Assembly: GCA_013215295.1 (NCBI GenBank)
Contig: JABSOZ010000013.1
Coordinates: forward strand, 62,001 to 126,000
Direction of reading: 5' to 3'
DNA: 64,000 bases
Source of the DNA: Colwellia sp.
Lineage (GTDB): Bacteria > Pseudomonadota > Gammaproteobacteria > Enterobacterales > Alteromonadaceae
The translations under genes and the position numbers were made by a program. The notes beneath the pieces were generated by a model, which was not told the origin of the DNA, did not search any database, and saw only the letters and a list, made by a program, of their open reading frames with translations. Below are positions 61,261-64,000 of this stretch, in pieces (position 1 is the stretch's first letter; every line of letters starts with the position of its first letter).

Positions 61261-63690
61261 TTAAATAATTGCTTTTTGTGCACATAGCTCTATAGGATCA
61301 AAATCATCAACGTCAATAGCTGCCTTCCTTCCTAATTCAGCTTTGCATAACAATTCGGCTTCTGATTCATTAATAACATGAGCTTCTAAGCCTTTTTTAG
61401 CAACTTCATCAAGGTGATAAAAAGGTAAATCGGCATCAATCGCGTTACAAACTTTATTAAAGATGGGTTCACAAGCAATAATATCGTCTAAAGTTTGCTC
61501 TAGTTGTCCTAAAATATTTTCTGGTTCTCGCGTTAGGTATTGACCTCGTCCTAGACGATCACGAGTTTTACTTGGTGTTTGTAATATTTTTGCAACTTTG
61601 TGATCCGTAAGATCAGACGGCTTTTTTAACCATGTACCCAACGGAAATATCACAGTCCGTAAGAAAATTGCTACCATTTTATTTGGAAAGTTACTCATTA
61701 AAGCATCTATAGCTTGTTGTGTTTCATACAAACTATCTTCAACAGCCCATTGTAATAAGGGGAAATCTTCTGTCTGTCGACCTTCATCATTATAACGTTT
61801 TAAGCAAGCGGATGATAAATATAAATGGCTGAGAACATCACCTAAACGTGCAGAAATTCTTTCTTTTCGTTTTAAATCACCGCCGAGCGTTAACATTGAT
61901 ATGTCTGATAACATCGCTAAGTTACTGCTAAACCGAGTAAGTAATTGGTAATAGCGAGAGGTTTTATCACGAAAAGGTGTTCTTTGTATGCGAGAGCCGG
62001 TTAAAGAAAACCATAGACTACGTACTACATTGCTAATAGCGAAGCCAATATGGCCAAATAAAGCGTGATCAAACTCTTTTAATGCAATGGCATCATCCGT
62101 TTGGTTTGCAGCCTCTAATTCAGCTAAAACGTAAGGGTGACAGCGAATAGCTCCCTGACCATAAATAATTAAACTGCGCGTTAATATGTTGGCACCTTCA
62201 ACGGTTATTGCTATGGGAGCACCCTGATAACCGCGAGCAAGGTAGTTACTTTCACCCATACAAATACCTTTTCCACCATGAATATCCATCGCATCATTCA
62301 CGCAATTTCTCATTTTTTCCGTTAAATGATATTTTGCAATGGCTGAAATAACAGACGGCTTTTCACCTAAATCGATAGCACCCGTCGACATAGTTGTTAC
62401 CGCATCCATTAAGTAAGCATTACCACCAATTCGGGCAAGTGCTTCCTCAATACCTTCCATTTTACCTATAGGTATCTTAAATTGACGGCGAATTCGGCTG
62501 TATGCTCCGGTGGCAAGTGCTAATGATTTTATTCCTCCTGTACTATTTGAGGGAAGTGTAATTGCACGGCCAACCGATAAACATTCTACTAGCATGCGCC
62601 AGCCTTGACCCGCCATTTCAGCGCCACCAATGATGAAATCAAGAGGTACAAATACATCGTTGCCTTGTGTTGGACCATTTTGGAAAGGAACGTTCAGTGG
62701 GAAATGACGACGGCCCGTTATTACACCGTTGATGTTTGTTGGGATAAGTGCGCAAGTAATGCCTAAATCAACAGTGTCCCCGAGTAAGTTGTCAGGGTCT
62801 TTAAGTTTAAAGGCTAAACCAAGAACCGTGGCAATTGGGGCTAAGGTAATGTAACGTTTGTCCCAAGTTAATGACATGCCAAGTACTTCTTTGCCTTCAA
62901 AATTACCGTAACAAATAACGCCTTCATCGGATATTGCACCAGCATCTGAGCCAGCTTCCGGACTTGTGAGAGCAAAACAAGGTATTTCATCACCAACCGC
63001 TAAACGAGGAAGATAGTGGTCTTGTTGTGCTGTTGTTCCATAGAGCTGTAATAATTCCCCTGGACCTAAAGAATTAGGTACGCCGACAGTGCTTGCTAAA
63101 ACAGTGCTCACGCCGGATAATTTTTGTAAAACTCGTGACTGTGCATAAGCACAGAATTCAAGACCGCCATATTTCTTTTTAATGATCATGGCGAAGAATT
63201 TATTATCTTTCAGAAATTGCCAAACTTCAGGTGATAAGTCGGCATCAACATGTGTTGTTTGCCAATCATTCATCATTTTACAAACTTGTTCTACAGGACC
63301 ATTGATAAAATTCTGCTCTTCAACGCTTAAACGGGGAGTTTCATAATTATGCAACTCTTTCCAATCAGGAGAGCCACGAAATAATTCGGCCTCAAACCAT
63401 GTCGTTCCAGCGTCTATTGCTTCTTGTTCCGTTTTAGACATTTGCGGCATTATCGTTCTGAATATTTTAAGCAAAGGGAGACTAATATATTGCTTTCTAA
63501 ATTCGGAAAGATTCAGTGGTAATGCAACAATGGCAAATATGATCCAACTGAAAAATGACAGTGCATCAAATATCGTTCCAATTGCCATTAGTGCAGCAAA
63601 ACTTATGGTGAATGTTGAAAGTGCGGCACGGGTGTATGCCATAAAACCCGTTAAAATAAAGGCATAAATGACCCAAGTAGATTGTTCCAT
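61261..63690 (-). CDS. fadE: Acyl-CoA dehydrogenase FadE
   Basis: 809 aa, the gammaproteobacterial long form (E. coli FadE 814 aa). Two hydrophobic N-terminal stretches ([44 protein letters not shown]) attach it to the membrane. The dehydrogenase core shows [36 protein letters not shown] and [33 protein letters not shown]. The C-terminal ~280 residues are the FadE-specific domain. It does the first step of beta-oxidation. A FadR-like operator lies 46 nt upstream of the start. Confidence 0.95.
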   Translation of the reverse strand: MEQSTWVIYAFILTGFMAYTRAALSTFTISFAALMAIGTIFDALSFFSWIIFAIVALPLNLSEFRKQYISLPLLKIFRTIMPQMSKTEQEAIDAGTTWFEAELFRGSPDWKELHNYETPRLSVEEQNFINGPVEQVCKMMNDWQTTHVDADLSPEVWQFLKDNKFFAMIIKKKYGGLEFCAYAQSRVLQKLSGVSTVLASTVGVPNSLGPGELLQLYGTTAQQDHYLPRLAVGDEIPCFALTSPEAGSDAGAISDEGVICYGNFEGKEVLGMSLTWDKRYITLAPIATVLGLAFKLKDPDNLLGDTVDLGITCALIPTNINGVITGRRHFPLNVPFQNGPTQGNDVFVPLDFIIGGAEMAGQGWRMLVECLSVGRAITLPSNSTGGIKSLALATGAYSRIRRQFKIPIGKMEGIEEALARIGGNAYLMDAVTTMSTGAIDLGEKPSVISAIAKYHLTEKMRNCVNDAMDIHGGKGICMGESNYLARGYQGAPIAITVEGANILTRSLIIYGQGAIRCHPYVLAELEAANQTDDAIALKEFDHALFGHIGFAISNVVRSLWFSLTGSRIQRTPFRDKTSRYYQLLTRFSSNLAMLSDISMLTLGGDLKRKERISARLGDVLSHLYLSSACLKRYNDEGRQTEDFPLLQWAVEDSLYETQQAIDALMSNFPNKMVAIFLRTVIFPLGTWLKKPSDLTDHKVAKILQTPSKTRDRLGRGQYLTREPENILGQLEQTLDDIIACEPIFNKVCNAIDADLPFYHLDEVAKKGLEAHVINESEAELLCKAELGRKAAIDVDDFDPIELCAQKAII

Positions 63691-63735
63691 TAATTTTTCC
63701 TTATTAAAAAATAAAACCTAAAGATGAAAATAAAG

Positions 63736-63746
63736 AGGTCTGACCA
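63736..63746. promoter_or_regulatory. FadR-like operator upstream of fadE
   Basis: On the minus strand ATGGTCAGACCTCTTT contains TGGTCAGACCT, very close to the FadR core TGGTCNGACCA from E. coli fad genes. Position between the fadE and yafJ-like starts fits repression of fadE relieved by acyl-CoA. Whether this organism has FadR is not shown here. Confidence 0.5.
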
Positions 63747-63848
63747 TAATTTTAGCTTAAATCTATGCTTAATAAAGTACAAATATATTTATCGTTGTTA
63801 CCCTATTTATAGGATAATAAAGTGAATGAATTAAAAGGAAATGAATTT

Positions 63849-64000
63849 ATGTGTGAACTTTTGGCGATGAGTGCAAACGTACCTACTGATATTTGCTTTA
63901 GTTTTAGTGGGTTAATGCAACGAGGAGGTAATACTGGTCCTCATAAAGATGGCTGGGGAATTACTTTTTATGAAGGTAAAGGCTGTCGTAGTTTTAAAGA
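63849..64000 (+). CDS. Class II glutamine amidotransferase, YafJ-like (cut by the window end)
   Basis: 51 codons from ATG 63849, preceded by AAAAGGAAATGAATTT. It begins [20 protein letters not shown] with the N-terminal nucleophile Cys2 of the Ntn-type glutaminase fold and continues [20 protein letters not shown], the YafJ pattern. It is divergent from fadE; in E. coli yafJ also lies near fadE. The acceptor substrate of YafJ is not known. Confidence 0.9.
   Translation, partial: MCELLAMSANVPTDICFSFSGLMQRGGNTGPHKDGWGITFYEGKGCRSFK

Overview
The window is low-GC DNA from a marine gammaproteobacterium of the Alteromonadales, most like the Colwelliaceae (Colwellia or Thalassotalea). The evidence is the gene content: proS, gltX, dnaQ followed by a TIGR03503-type gene, rlmJ, a YbiT-type ABC-F ATPase, fadE next to a yafJ-like gene, DUF5916 barrel proteins, a PEP-CTERM protein and a tryptophan-catabolic kynurenine cluster. 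This placement comes from family recognition by eye; no database search was run.

Layout. 1-2.9 kb: the end of an unrecognised conserved gene, a terminator, a short interspersed repeat and proS. 3.2-13.1 kb: an accessory region of single, unrelated, mostly exported small genes in both orientations (two lipoproteins, a broken DUF4382 lipoprotein, a matrixin-like protease, an orphan solute-binding protein, a PEP-CTERM protein, an SUMF1-fold protein, two small Cys-containing proteins). They are separated by long non-coding stretches that carry copies of one dispersed repeat (core gtttcctatattgcccac). 13.3-18.8 kb: a decayed mobile element. It has a small catalytic-domain-only tyrosine recombinase and a 65-aa partner gene. 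Next comes a ~957-bp tandem duplication without genes, whose two copies share a perfectly identical 211-nt core. Then follow a three-gene operon (HsdS-like half protein, helix-turn-helix protein, membrane protein), a divergent orphan umuD with a perfect LexA box, and a junction with integrase-arm-like repeats and a tRNA/tmRNA 3'-end fragment.

18.9-34 kb: mostly chromosomal genes: a pentapeptide-repeat potassium channel, a YbcJ-like protein, an M35 protease with a paralogue of its N-terminal domain, two tRNA-Val genes, gltX, a DEAD-box helicase, a desaturase, rlmJ, ybiT (which appears to start at ATA), an alkyltransferase-like protein and an M28 peptidase. 34.1-43.2 kb: one leftward block, kynA-kmo-kynU-cyclase-ACMSD-HAAO-deaminase-dehydrogenase-SDR, which would take tryptophan through kynurenine and 3-hydroxyanthranilate to the 2-aminomuconate/4-oxalocrotonate level. 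A divergent alpha/beta hydrolase stands at its head.

44.3-64 kb: cysK, a secreted lipase-like protein with a possible partner, an RDD protein, two DUF5916 paralogues, DUF599-DUF2919-dnaQ-TIGR03503 as an overlapping operon, tRNA-Asp followed by a 12 x 8-bp tandem repeat, and a fatty-acid oxidation neighbourhood (acyl-CoA dehydrogenase, TetR regulator, fadE with a FadR-like operator). The window closes inside a yafJ-like gene. The most interesting region is 13.4-18.8 kb, above all the duplicated element at 14.4-16.2 kb.
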